In this document: one piece after another, positions 1-5,679 of the stretch | Numbering within the stretch: position 1 is the first letter of the stretch | How the letters are laid out: every line of letters begins with the position of its first letter | Assembly: GCA_017396725.1 (NCBI GenBank) | Contig: JAFQLA010000134.1 | Location: forward strand, 1 to 10,274 | Direction of reading: 5' to 3' | Origin: Oscillospiraceae bacterium | Lineage (GTDB): Bacteria > Bacillota_A > Clostridia > Oscillospirales > Oscillospiraceae | DNA length: 10,274 bases | Position numbers and translations under genes: made by a program | Notes under the pieces: generated by a model | What the model saw: the letters and a program-made list of their open reading frames with translations, nothing else | What the model was told of the DNA's origin: nothing | The model's database searches: none

Positions 1-1
1 C

Positions 2-277
2 GCCGATCTCGGTCTCACCCGCCGCGAAGCCAACGAATTCATCGTTTACTGGCTGCCCCTTATGGAGGAAAATCCCTATAATCTCATCGCCTTCCAGAGC
101 GAGCGCTACACCGAAGGCGCCGTTCTCACCGTAGACCCCGCACCCGATACCACCATCCGCGTCTTTATGGTGTGGAAGGGCCTGGACGCGCCTGTGGAGA
201 TCGCCCCGCAGGAGCTGACCGCCCCCGAGCGCGTGGGCTTCACCCTTGTGGAATGGGGCGGCTCGGAGCTGGAATAA
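2..277 (+). CDS. C-terminal fragment of an uncharacterised protein (5' end outside window)
   Basis: The frame is open from base 2 and ends at TAA 275-277, giving the last 91 residues of a longer protein whose start is outside the window. The fragment begins with a helix-like, charged GLTRREANEF segment, followed by YWLPLMEENPYN, and ends in a compact domain with the pattern RVFMVWKGLD and a terminal GFTLVEWGGSEL. From memory, this type of tail (aromatic-rich, ending in VEWGG) occurs at the C-terminus of uncharacterised, possibly cell-surface, proteins of Clostridia; I cannot name the family and that recollection is uncertain. No catalytic motif is visible in the fragment. An internal ATG at 62 could give a 71-residue protein, but the upstream frame is open to the window edge and reads as the same domain, so a longer gene is more likely. 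The following small gene starts 15 bases after its stop, which suggests cotranscription. Confidence 0.75.
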   Translation, partial: ADLGLTRREANEFIVYWLPLMEENPYNLIAFQSERYTEGAVLTVDPAPDTTIRVFMVWKGLDAPVEIAPQELTAPERVGFTLVEWGGSELE

Positions 278-292
278 CGAAAGGAGAGATCT

Positions 293-487
293 ATGAATCC
301 AAAAATCAGCACGCTTTTTAAGATCCGCATTATCGTGATCTCTCTGATCCTCGGCTATGTGGGATCCGCACTTTTTACCCTTCTTTTGAACTGGCCCCAG
401 GGCGGCCCTGTGCTGGCCATCGGCTATGTGGGCAGCGAGATCATCGGTTTTCTTGCTAAAAAAGAATACGATGACGAAGAAAAATAA
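293..487 (+). CDS. small two-helix membrane protein, unknown function
   Basis: This 64-residue protein is preceded by a good ribosome binding site (AAAGGAGAG, 279-287) five bases before the ATG. A short basic N-terminus (MNPKISTLFKIR) is followed by a hydrophobic helix at about residues 13-32, a short loop (NWPQGGP, about 33-39), a second weaker hydrophobic stretch at about 40-54, and a charged tail (KKEYDDEEK). The segment GYVGS appears twice, in the first helix and in the second, which hints at a small internal repeat or a glycine-based helix packing motif. It directly follows the truncated gene upstream and is closed by a strong terminator. I do not recognise the family. The binding site and clean termination make it likely to be a real gene, but the function is unknown. 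Confidence 0.7.
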   Translation: MNPKISTLFKIRIIVISLILGYVGSALFTLLLNWPQGGPVLAIGYVGSEIIGFLAKKEYDDEEK

Positions 488-488
488 C

Positions 489-519
489 AAAAGGAAGCGG
501 TGCTGCCGCTTCCTTTTTT
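489..519. terminator. bidirectional intrinsic terminator between the small membrane gene and gpr
   Basis: A 12-bp perfect stem (489-500 paired with 506-517) with a 5-base loop TGCTG is followed by a T run on the plus strand. On the minus strand the A-rich left arm and preceding bases supply a broken T run, so it can also end gpr transcription, whose stop codon lies about 35 bases away. It begins just after the small membrane protein's stop codon. Confidence 0.88.
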
Positions 520-554
520 GCCGTTTTTCCCGCGTTTGTAAAATACACCCTCCG

Positions 555-1436
555 TCATTGGAGCAGCGCCGTTATTTCCTCTACATTCAAATTTTGCAGG
601 GCAAAATTGATGCCGTAGCCAATGACACGGGCGAGCTCTTTTACCTGCGCGTCAATATTGCGCGCGGTGACGAAAACATTCTCGTCATACCCCCGGAGGG
701 CTTCGGGGTCCACCTGCGCCATCCCCGCCTCTTCCAATACATCCGCCGTCAGCGTGGCGGCGTCCACCACCGTGGGAACACCGATGGAAAAAACGGGCAC
801 ACCAAGACTCTTGCGGCTGATCTCTGCCCTGCGGTTGCCCACCCCCGAACCGGGAGAGAGTCCCGTGTCGCTAAGCTGCACGCTGGTGCAGAGCCGACCT
901 AAGCGGCGGGCAGCCAGCGCATCCACCAAAAGAACGGCATCGGGCTGCACCCGCTGGGCCGCGGCGGCGATGAGCTCCGCCGACTCCATACCCGTGCTGC
1001 CCAAAACTCCCGGGGCAACGGCGGCTACACTGCGCAGGCAAAACCGCTTTTCCAGATGCCGTGTGATAAGAAGATTTTCCACTGTCAGCGGCCCCACGGC
1101 GTCCGGCGTCATGGCGCGGTTACCAAGGCCCGCCACCAGCACCGTTCCCTCCGTATCCCCCAAAAGCTCCTTCAGCACACTGCCCACGGCTTTTACCGCC
1201 CGGGGAAAGCTCCCTTGCCGCCGCGACCAGTAGTCCGTGAGGTCCAGCGTGGCATAAGTGCCCATCTCGCGGCCCAGCGAGCGCGCTGCCTGCGCCGAGG
1301 TCACCGCCACCTCATGGCAGGGGTAACCCGCCAGCTCCCGCTGCCTTTCCCGCAGCCCCGCAAGGCTCTCCGATTTGTGAGAAATTTTCCACAGCTCGTG
1401 ATTTTCCATGGCCAGATCCGTTCGCCGCTGCATCAT
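555..1436 (-). CDS. gpr: germination protease GPR (spore protease, peptidase family A25)
   Basis: GPR degrades the small acid-soluble DNA-binding proteins (SASPs) during spore germination, releasing amino acids. The match is clear across the chain. Counting from an upstream GTG at 1448, the propeptide-like RTDLAMENHEL is at about 9-19, LVAGLGN with TPDAVGPLTVENLLITRHL at about 104-131, APGVLGSTGMES at about 145-156, VDALAARR at about 175-182, SDTGLSPGSGVGN at about 193-205 and IGVPTVVDA at about 222-230. The Asp in TPDAVGP and the Asp in VDALAAR correspond, as I recall, to the two essential aspartates of the Bacillus enzyme. At roughly 293-297 residues it is shorter than the Bacillus protein (about 370). 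The start is uncertain: GTG 1448 has its AAGGAAG about 16 bases away, whereas ATG 1436 has a GGGGTG about 9 bases upstream, so I prefer 1436. It is divergent from rpsT; these two genes are also neighbours in Bacillus. It marks an endospore-forming lineage. Confidence 0.93.
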   Translation of the reverse strand: MMQRRTDLAMENHELWKISHKSESLAGLRERQRELAGYPCHEVAVTSAQAARSLGREMGTYATLDLTDYWSRRQGSFPRAVKAVGSVLKELLGDTEGTVLVAGLGNRAMTPDAVGPLTVENLLITRHLEKRFCLRSVAAVAPGVLGSTGMESAELIAAAAQRVQPDAVLLVDALAARRLGRLCTSVQLSDTGLSPGSGVGNRRAEISRKSLGVPVFSIGVPTVVDAATLTADVLEEAGMAQVDPEALRGYDENVFVTARNIDAQVKELARVIGYGINFALQNLNVEEITALLQ

Positions 1437-1531
1437 TTTTTCTTCCACCCCACTAAATGTTGTGCTTCCTTTTCATTTTTCACCCCACGAGTAGAAATAT
1501 TCAAATTTTTCAACTTTTTTTCGAAAAACCC

Positions 1532-1560
1532 TTGATTTTTCAGGCATTCTTTGCTAAAAT
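1532..1560 (+). promoter_or_regulatory. sigma-A promoter of rpsT
   Basis: TTGATT at 1532-1537 and TAAAAT at 1555-1560 are separated by exactly 17 bases, which is five of six matches to each consensus hexamer (TTGACA and TATAAT). Transcription would start near 1567, giving a leader of about 57 bases before the rpsT TTG codon. Confidence 0.75.
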
Positions 1561-1567
1561 ACCATTC

Positions 1568-1594
1568 TGCGTGGTGGTTTAATAACCACATGCA
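1568..1594 (+). promoter_or_regulatory. hairpin at the 5' end of the rpsT mRNA leader
   Basis: A 6-bp stem (GTGGTT 1574-1579 with AACCAC 1584-1589, loop TAAT) can be extended by TGC 1568-1570 with GCA 1592-1594 across a small internal loop. It starts where transcription from the predicted promoter should begin. It may stabilise the 5' end or take part in S20 autoregulation. The sequence shows the stem; the role is inference. Confidence 0.4.
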
Positions 1595-1609
1595 ATAAAA
1601 TTTACCGCC

Positions 1610-1618
1610 AAGGAGGTG
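1610..1618 (+). promoter_or_regulatory. ribosome binding site that fixes the rpsT TTG start
   Basis: AAGGAGGTG is a nearly complete Shine-Dalgarno sequence, six bases before TTG 1625. It overlaps an in-frame GTG at 1616, which therefore cannot be the start. Confidence 0.85.
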
Positions 1619-1624
1619 TTTGGT

Positions 1625-1888
1625 TTGCCGAATATTAAGTCTGCTAAGAAGCGTGTTCTGGTGGCAGAAGTCCGCAATGCCCGCAACAAGGCTGATAAGT
1701 CCGCACTGAAGACCGCCATCAAGAAGTTCGAGGCTGCTGCCGAAGAAGGCAATCGCACCGAGGCCGATGGCGCTTACAAAGTTGCAGTAAATGCTGTTGA
1801 CAAGGCAGCTGCCAAGGGTATTCTTCACAAGAATAACGCAGCTCACAAGAAGAGCGCTATGACCCTGAAGCTCAACAAGCTTGGCTAA
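1625..1888 (+). CDS. rpsT: 30S ribosomal protein S20
   Basis: S20 binds 16S rRNA near the bottom of the small subunit and helps its assembly. The 87-residue product starts with the near-invariant [11 protein letters not shown] and carries the [14 protein letters not shown] ending typical of the family. It is alanine- and lysine-rich and helical throughout, at the normal family length. The start codon is TTG 1625, chosen because [10 protein letters not shown] begins there and the strong binding site lies six bases upstream. A UUG start is also used by rpsT in Escherichia coli, where it matters for autogenous control. The gene has its own promoter and terminator, so it is a single-gene unit. 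It diverges from gpr and runs toward the origin, head-on to the replication fork, which is unusual for a ribosomal protein gene. Confidence 0.97.
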   Translation: MPNIKSAKKRVLVAEVRNARNKADKSALKTAIKKFEAAAEEGNRTEADGAYKVAVNAVDKAAAKGILHKNNAAHKKSAMTLKLNKLG

Positions 1889-1899
1889 TGAACCAAACG

Positions 1900-1930
1900 A
1901 AAAGACGTCTCATTTGAGGCGTCTTTTTTT
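1900..1930 (+). terminator. intrinsic terminator of rpsT
   Basis: A 12-bp stem (1900-1911 with 1916-1927, one G-T pair) with loop ATTT is followed by a run of seven T in total. It lies 11 bases after the rpsT stop codon. Confidence 0.9.
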
Positions 1931-2000
1931 CATGCCGTTTGCGTATATTTTCTCCTCCTTTGGGAAATACTCCCTCTATCACCCACTAAGGAGGAAAAAC

Positions 2001-2549
2001 ATGGAACTCAAAGGCTCCCGCACGGAAACCAACCTCATCGCCGCCTTTGCCGGCGAATCTCAGGCACGCAACAAATATACCTATTACGCCAACAAGGCCC
2101 GGGAAAACGGCTACATGCAGATCGCGGCCCTCTTTGAAGAAACCGCGGAAAACGAGCGGGCCCACGCAAAGATCTGGTTCGAGCTGCTCCACGGCGGCAC
2201 CATTCCCGAAACCGATGAAAACCTCACCGACGCCGCCGCGGGGGAGGCATACGAACACACCGAGATGTATCCCGCCTTCGCCGCCGTTGCCAAGGAAGAG
2301 GGATTCGACCGCATCGCCGCCCTTTTCAACATGGTCGCTGCCATCGAAAAGCAGCACGAAGAGCGGTTCCGCGCCCTTTTGAAAAACGTGGAGGAGGGCA
2401 CCGTCTTTTCCCGTGACGGCAAGCGCCTTTGGATCTGCCGCAACTGCGGCCATGTCCACGAGGGGGATTCCGCCCCCGCCCGGTGCCCCGTGTGCGACCA
2501 TCCCAAAGCCTATTTCCAGCTTAAAGACGGCAGCTATTGCTGCCACTGA
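2001..2549 (+). CDS. rubrerythrin (diiron peroxidase with C-terminal rubredoxin domain)
   Basis: Rubrerythrin reduces hydrogen peroxide to water in the cytoplasm of anaerobes, taking electrons through its rubredoxin centre. The 182-residue product has a four-helix ferritin-like domain at about 1-130 with the expected iron ligands: E19 in AGES, E52 and H55 in ENERAH, E85 and E88 in YEHTEMYP, and E116 and H119 in IEKQH. A rubredoxin domain follows at about 142-178 with two Cys pairs, C146/C149 (ICRNCG) and C162/C165 (RCPVC). All metal ligands appear present. The ATG at 2001 has AAGGAGG seven bases upstream and begins the conserved [12 protein letters not shown]; the frame is open further upstream, but that part runs through the rpsT terminator. 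I could not find a convincing promoter or a PerR-type operator in 1931-2000. It converges on jag and shares its terminator. Confidence 0.96.
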   Translation: MELKGSRTETNLIAAFAGESQARNKYTYYANKARENGYMQIAALFEETAENERAHAKIWFELLHGGTIPETDENLTDAAAGEAYEHTEMYPAFAAVAKEEGFDRIAALFNMVAAIEKQHEERFRALLKNVEEGTVFSRDGKRLWICRNCGHVHEGDSAPARCPVCDHPKAYFQLKDGSYCCH

Positions 2550-2555
2550 AAAGAA

Positions 2556-2589
2556 AAAACCTCTGTCGAAAGACAGAGGTTTTCTTTTT
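2556..2589. terminator. bidirectional terminator between rubrerythrin and jag
   Basis: A 12-bp perfect stem (2556-2567 with 2572-2583) is capped by a GAAA tetraloop, with T-rich sequence on the right (plus strand) and an A-rich left flank that gives a T-rich tail on the minus strand. It lies between the stop codons of two convergent genes (2549 and 2591) and can serve both. On the minus strand the loop reads TTTC, so the GNRA loop exists only in the plus-strand transcript. Confidence 0.9.
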
Positions 2590-2590
2590 C

Positions 2591-3388
2591 TTATCGTGCG
2601 CTGCGCTCGTAAGCTACGATGACGCGGCGGTTGGGCTCGGTGCCGGTGGAGTAGGTGGTGACACCCTTATAATCCTGCAGTGCGGTGTGGATCACATGGC
2701 GCTCGTAAGCGTTCATGGGTTCCAGAGTGACATTGCGGCGATAACGGATGACCTTGCCTGCCACCTTTACAGCGAGGCTCTCAAGGCTCTTTTCGCGCTT
2801 TTCGCGGTAGTTCTCGGCGTCGATATGGATACGGACGCGCTTGTCGCTGCCGCGGTTTACGGAATAATTGGTGAGCTGCTGGATAGCATCCAGAGTTTCA
2901 CCGCGATGGCCGATGAGCTGGCCCAGCTTTTCGCCTTCGAGATAGATCTTATAGTGGCCCTTTTCGGGTTCATAGATCTTGATGGCGGCGTTGCTGCCCA
3001 GATGAGCAAGAAGGCCGGTGAGGAAAGCGCGGATCTCCTTGGACTTTTCATCGTCCGCCTCGTCGCCCATGGGAGCGGCTGCGGCAGCGGGAGTTTCTTC
3101 TTTCTTCACTTCTTCGGTCTTGACGGGTGCGGCTTCCTTTTTGGGAGCGGCAGCCTTCTTGACTTCCTTCTTAACTACCTTCTTGGGTTCTTCCACAACA
3201 GCTTCCACTTCATCCTCACCGTAGCTCACGCGAACCTTGGCGGGGCTGGAGCCGAAGCCCAGGAAACCGGACTTTGCGCGCTCGAGGATCTCTACGGAGA
3301 CATCATCGCGGTCAAGGCCCAGCTGTGCAAGGGCATTGGCGACGGCTTCGTCTTCCGTCTTGCCCGTTACATCAATATATTTTCTCAC
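2591..3388 (-). CDS. jag: Jag/KhpB family RNA-binding protein (SpoIIIJ-associated)
   Basis: Jag (KhpB, EloR) is a cytoplasmic RNA-binding protein usually encoded next to yidC and linked to cell elongation and envelope control. The 265-residue product has a Jag_N domain at 1-55 (MRKYIDVTGKTEDEA, then ERAKSGFLGFG), a low-complexity Lys/Glu/Ala/Pro linker at about 60-115, a KH domain at about 118-190 with the GHRG loop at 160-163, and an R3H domain at about 200-262 with R230 and H234 in ERHVIH. The start is GTG 3388 with AAGGAG nine bases upstream, which overlaps the yidC stop (TAAGGAG). A longer open frame extends back to 3613 but lies inside yidC and is not conserved-looking. It is the last gene of the rpmH operon. 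The mnmE gene that often follows is absent. Confidence 0.95.
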   Translation of the reverse strand: MRKYIDVTGKTEDEAVANALAQLGLDRDDVSVEILERAKSGFLGFGSSPAKVRVSYGEDEVEAVVEEPKKVVKKEVKKAAAPKKEAAPVKTEEVKKEETPAAAAAPMGDEADDEKSKEIRAFLTGLLAHLGSNAAIKIYEPEKGHYKIYLEGEKLGQLIGHRGETLDAIQQLTNYSVNRGSDKRVRIHIDAENYREKREKSLESLAVKVAGKVIRYRRNVTLEPMNAYERHVIHTALQDYKGVTTYSTGTEPNRRVIVAYERSAR

Positions 3389-3401
3389 GCTGTGACTCTC
3401 C

Positions 3402-4514
3402 TTAGTCGTTATAATGGTCTTCGCTGAAAGCGCGGCCTCTTGCGTAGGGACGGTTGTCCACGCGGCCTGCTTCGGTGGTGACATTCTCCTTCTTGGAAGC
3501 CTGCTTTTCTTCGCGCTTTTCTGCAAAGCGTTCCTTGGCAGCCTTCTTGTCTTCCTTGTCACGCAGAACATCTTCAGCCTGCTTGCGGCGGCCTTCTGCC
3601 TGACGGCGGGCACGCTCTTCGCTCAGGCGTTCCTGACGGACAGCTTCTTCCTCTTCCAGCTTCTTGGTGTAGAACTTACCCATGAAGTATTCCTGGATGA
3701 TGGAGAACACGCTCTGTGCTACCCAGTATACACCGAGAGCTGCGGGCATGGAGAAGCCGATCCACAAGCTCATGGCGGGCATCATGATGTTCATGCCCTT
3801 GTTGGTAGCCGCGGAAGCGGTATCCTTGCTCTGACCCATGGTGGAGACCTTCATCTGCAGATAGCTCAGCACTGCGGAGACCACGGGGATCAGGAAAAGG
3901 CCGATGGCAGCCCAGCTGCCGGTGAGCACTTCCGCACGGGCATTCCAGGGCACTGCGCCCATGTCGAGACCCAGGAAGGAGTAGTTGATGTTGATCCAGC
4001 CTGCATTGGCTGCTGCGAAATCGGGAATATTCTCAGCTACGCTCTGTGCCACGAACATCTGCTCGTAAGCGGAAGCGGTGCCGGTGAGGTTCAGCGTGAT
4101 GCCTGCGGCGCTCAGCGCTTCCTTGGCAACGGTCACCATCTCTTCGCCCAGCATCATGAAGTGGGTGATGGGCTTACGCAGAATGGAATAAAGCGCAATG
4201 AGAATGGGAAGGGGCAAAAAGCTCCAAAGGCAGCCGCTCATGGGGTTCACGCCCTGTTCTTCGTAAAGGCGGGCGATCTCCTCGTTCTGGAGCTGCTTGT
4301 TGTTTGCGTACTTGGTCTGGATCTCCTTGATCTTGGCCTGCATGCTGTTCATGCGGATCATGCTCTTCTTGCTCTTCATCTGGAAGGGCAGCATGATGAG
4401 CTTGACCACCAGGGTGAAGAGGATGATGGCAACACCGTAAGAACCGGTCAGAGTATAGAACCAGCGCAGAAGGAACGCAAACGGAATACAAAGAAAGTAT
4501 CCGATTTTTGCCAT
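3402..4514 (-). CDS. yidC: membrane protein insertase YidC/OxaA/SpoIIIJ
   Basis: YidC inserts and folds membrane proteins, alone or with SecYEG. The 370-residue product has five hydrophobic segments at about 5-23, 26-44, 95-113, 203-221 and 242-275, with the cytoplasmic, basic, coiled hairpin after the second (about 46-88, MKSKKSMIRMNSMQ and onward). The usual hydrophilic-groove residue is Lys here (K38 in VVKLIMLPF) rather than Arg. There is no lipoprotein signal or long N-terminal domain. The insert at about 120-175 between hydrophobic segments is longer than in Bacillus. The tail (about 282-345) is rich in Glu, Lys and Arg and likely helical or coiled-coil, ending in a polar segment. The ATG at 4514 has AAGGAG eight bases upstream. 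It lies 37 bases after yidD and 13 bases before jag, so it is within the operon. Confidence 0.96.
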   Translation of the reverse strand: MAKIGYFLCIPFAFLLRWFYTLTGSYGVAIILFTLVVKLIMLPFQMKSKKSMIRMNSMQAKIKEIQTKYANNKQLQNEEIARLYEEQGVNPMSGCLWSFLPLPILIALYSILRKPITHFMMLGEEMVTVAKEALSAAGITLNLTGTASAYEQMFVAQSVAENIPDFAAANAGWININYSFLGLDMGAVPWNARAEVLTGSWAAIGLFLIPVVSAVLSYLQMKVSTMGQSKDTASAATNKGMNIMMPAMSLWIGFSMPAALGVYWVAQSVFSIIQEYFMGKFYTKKLEEEEAVRQERLSEERARRQAEGRRKQAEDVLRDKEDKKAAKERFAEKREEKQASKKENVTTEAGRVDNRPYARGRAFSEDHYND

Positions 4515-4551
4515 TACAGTTTCTCCTTATAAAATTGTGGCTTTTCCCGCC

Positions 4552-4764
4552 TCAGGGGACGGGATCGTAAAATCCGCCCTTATGGAACGGATGGCACCGC
4601 AGAATGCGGCGGATGGCAAGGTAGGACCCTTTGACGGCGCCGTACTTTTCCAGCGCTTCCAGCGCGTACTGGGAGCAGGTGGGCACAAAACGGCAGCAGG
4701 GCTGGCGCATGGGAGAAATATACCGGCGGTAAAACCGCACGAGAGCCGTCAGCACTTTTTTCAT
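4552..4764 (-). CDS. yidD: membrane protein insertion efficiency factor YidD
   Basis: YidD is a small, membrane-associated protein thought to assist YidC-dependent insertion. The 70-residue product has the family signature [19 protein letters not shown] at 24-42, followed by [19 protein letters not shown] at 52-70, including C24, C30 and C57. The N-terminal segment ([18 protein letters not shown]) is an amphipathic helix of the expected kind. The length is normal for the family. Its ATG overlaps the rnpA stop codon by four bases (ATGA), implying translational coupling. Confidence 0.96.
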   Translation of the reverse strand: MKKVLTALVRFYRRYISPMRQPCCRFVPTCSQYALEALEKYGAVKGSYLAIRRILRCHPFHKGGFYDPVP

Positions 4765-5108
4765 ACCGTTTCCTCTTTGATAAGACCCAGCTGGCCGCAG
4801 GCCCGAAGGAACATCCCGTTGAGCTTGCGGTAGGGAACAGACGGCGTGCGCACACGGGCGATGACGATCATGTCATACCCCTGCAGCAGCTTATCCTGAT
4901 TGAGACGGAAGATCTCCCGCAAACGGCGGCGCACCAGATTGCGCACCACGGCTTTACCCACCTTGGTGCTGACGGTTACGCCCAGCCGGTTGTGATCAAG
5001 ACGGTTGCGGCGGCAATAGACCACCACACCCGGAGTCACCGCGTTTTTGCCCTTGGCATACATGCGGCGGAACTCATGGTTATTCTTGATGGTGACCGAT
5101 TCTTTCAC
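4761..5108 (-). CDS. rnpA: ribonuclease P protein component
   Basis: RnpA is the protein subunit that helps the RNase P RNA cleave the 5' leaders of precursor tRNAs. The 115-residue product starts [20 protein letters not shown] and carries the arginine-rich RNA-binding helix [19 protein letters not shown] at 50-68, the equivalent of the family's RNR motif, then the YDMIVIAR strand at 78-85. The length is typical. The start is GTG at 5108, with a modest AAGGA about 11 bases upstream; an ATG just before it is out of frame. It follows rpmH with a 110-base gap containing a strong hairpin, and overlaps yidD. Confidence 0.96.
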   Translation of the reverse strand: MKESVTIKNNHEFRRMYAKGKNAVTPGVVVYCRRNRLDHNRLGVTVSTKVGKAVVRNLVRRRLREIFRLNQDKLLQGYDMIVIARVRTPSVPYRKLNGMFLRACGQLGLIKEETV

Positions 5109-5152
5109 AATGCATCAGATCCTTGCACAAAAATTCCGCGAGATACAGCTTA

Positions 5153-5186
5153 AGGGACGAGAGATGGATTTCCATCTGCCGTCCCT
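5153..5186 (-). other. two-part hairpin between rpmH and rnpA
   Basis: An outer 7-bp stem (AGGGACG 5153-5159 with CGTCCCT 5180-5186) and an inner 6-bp stem (AGATGG 5162-5167 with CCATCT 5172-5177, loop ATTT) are separated by a 2x2 internal mismatch. No T run follows on the minus strand, so it is not a normal terminator. A likely role is mRNA processing or protection between the highly needed rpmH message and the less needed rnpA message; that role is inference. Confidence 0.6.
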
Positions 5187-5218
5187 AAAACAATCTATCT
5201 GCGATGCAGTTTCCGACC

Positions 5219-5353
5219 TCAAAGGGTCAGGCGGGCGCGACCTTTGGCGCGGCGACGAGCGAGAACCTTGCGGCCGTTTGCAGTAGCCATTCTCTTGCGG
5301 AAGCCGTGCACCTTAGAACGCTGGCGCTTCTTGGGCTGATAGGTACGGAACAT
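5219..5353 (-). CDS. rpmH: 50S ribosomal protein L34
   Basis: L34 is a very small, strongly basic protein of the large ribosomal subunit. I translated this gene directly: 44 residues, starting [18 protein letters not shown], continuing [20 protein letters not shown] and ending RARLTL, then TGA. This matches the family along its whole length. GGAGGTG lies seven bases before the ATG at 5353. Another ATG five bases upstream of the start is out of frame and too close to the binding site. It is the first gene of the minus-strand operon, downstream of a perfect consensus promoter and a structured leader of about 110 bases. Confidence 0.97.
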   Translation of the reverse strand: MFRTYQPKKRQRSKVHGFRKRMATANGRKVLARRRAKGRARLTL

Positions 5354-5382
5354 TGCATTACACCTCCAAATAAAAAATACCG

Positions 5383-5402
5383 GTGAGAGATCGTGCTCTC
5401 AC
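5383..5402 (-). promoter_or_regulatory. hairpin in the rpmH leader, near the start codon
   Basis: A perfect 7-bp stem (GTGAGAG 5383-5389 with CTCTCAC 5396-5402) has a 6-base loop. It lies about 15 bases upstream of the rpmH ribosome binding site in the minus-strand transcript. It could influence translation or stability; no family of leader is recognised. Confidence 0.45.
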
Positions 5403-5411
5403 ACTTACTCG

Positions 5412-5440
5412 ACGGCGGACGGCATTTGCCGTGGCCGCAG
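5412..5440 (-). promoter_or_regulatory. GC-rich hairpin in the middle of the rpmH leader
   Basis: GCGGACGGC pairs with GCCGTGGCCGC around an ATTT loop: a 5-bp inner stem (ACGGC with GCCGT) and a 4-bp outer stem (GCGG with CCGC), with a 2-base bulge. No T run follows in the minus-strand direction. It forms part of a run of three stems in this leader. Confidence 0.4.
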
Positions 5441-5452
5441 TTGACAAGTAAA

Positions 5453-5466
5453 GCGTCACATGACGC
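5453..5466 (-). promoter_or_regulatory. palindrome at the transcription start of the rpmH operon
   Basis: GCGTCA-CA-TGACGC is a perfect 6+6 inverted repeat (a 5-bp stem with a 4-base loop as RNA). It begins about 7 bases after the -10 element, exactly where the transcript should start. It could be a 5'-terminal protective hairpin or an operator. Confidence 0.45.
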
Positions 5467-5473
5467 GAATGAT

Positions 5474-5502
5474 ATTATACATAAATTATTTTTCCATGTC
5501 AA
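5474..5502 (-). promoter_or_regulatory. consensus sigma-A promoter of the rpmH-rnpA-yidD-yidC-jag operon
   Basis: On the minus strand TTGACA (5502-5497) and TATAAT (5479-5474) are both perfect consensus hexamers with a 17-base spacer. A and T tracts upstream of the -35 element resemble an UP element. This predicts a very strong constitutive promoter, as expected for a ribosomal protein gene. Confidence 0.93.
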
Positions 5503-5679
5503 CAAAAACTTGAAAAAAACCTTGATTTTATCGTATTTTCCGTACATTTTCCTTATATTTTTTGCAGGCACTAAATCTTGTGCTTTCGCTCAAAAGGTCA
5601 TCTCAAAATGTGGGGTAGCCTGAAATTTTTTACTGCGAATTCTGTGGAAAATCTCTATACATATTCTAATATATAAGTC

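Noticed and set aside
1498..1504. TGAATA on the minus strand upstream of gpr as a sigma-G -35 element
   Set aside because: No acceptable sigma-G -10 (CATnnTA-like) occurs at 16-19 bases; the gpr promoter remains unassigned.
1616..1624. GTG 1616 as the rpsT start
   Set aside because: It overlaps the Shine-Dalgarno sequence and would add residues in front of the conserved [10 protein letters not shown].
1931..2000. Promoter or PerR-type operator for rubrerythrin
   Set aside because: TTGCGT and AAATAC-like hexamers are present but spacing and match are poor, and no TTATAATnATTATAA-like palindrome is seen.
2537..3427. A 296-codon plus-strand open frame across jag
   Set aside because: Antisense to the intact KH/R3H protein, and it starts inside the terminator.
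3389..3613. N-terminal extension of jag into yidC
   Set aside because: The extension lies inside yidC coding sequence; the Jag_N domain begins exactly at GTG 3388, which has a good binding site.
3414..4532. A 372-codon plus-strand open frame across yidC
   Set aside because: It mirrors yidC almost exactly and has no family resemblance; the minus-strand product has all YidC features.
5393..5623. A 76-codon plus-strand open frame in the origin gap
   Set aside because: It crosses the rpmH promoter and leader, lacks a binding site, and has random-looking content.
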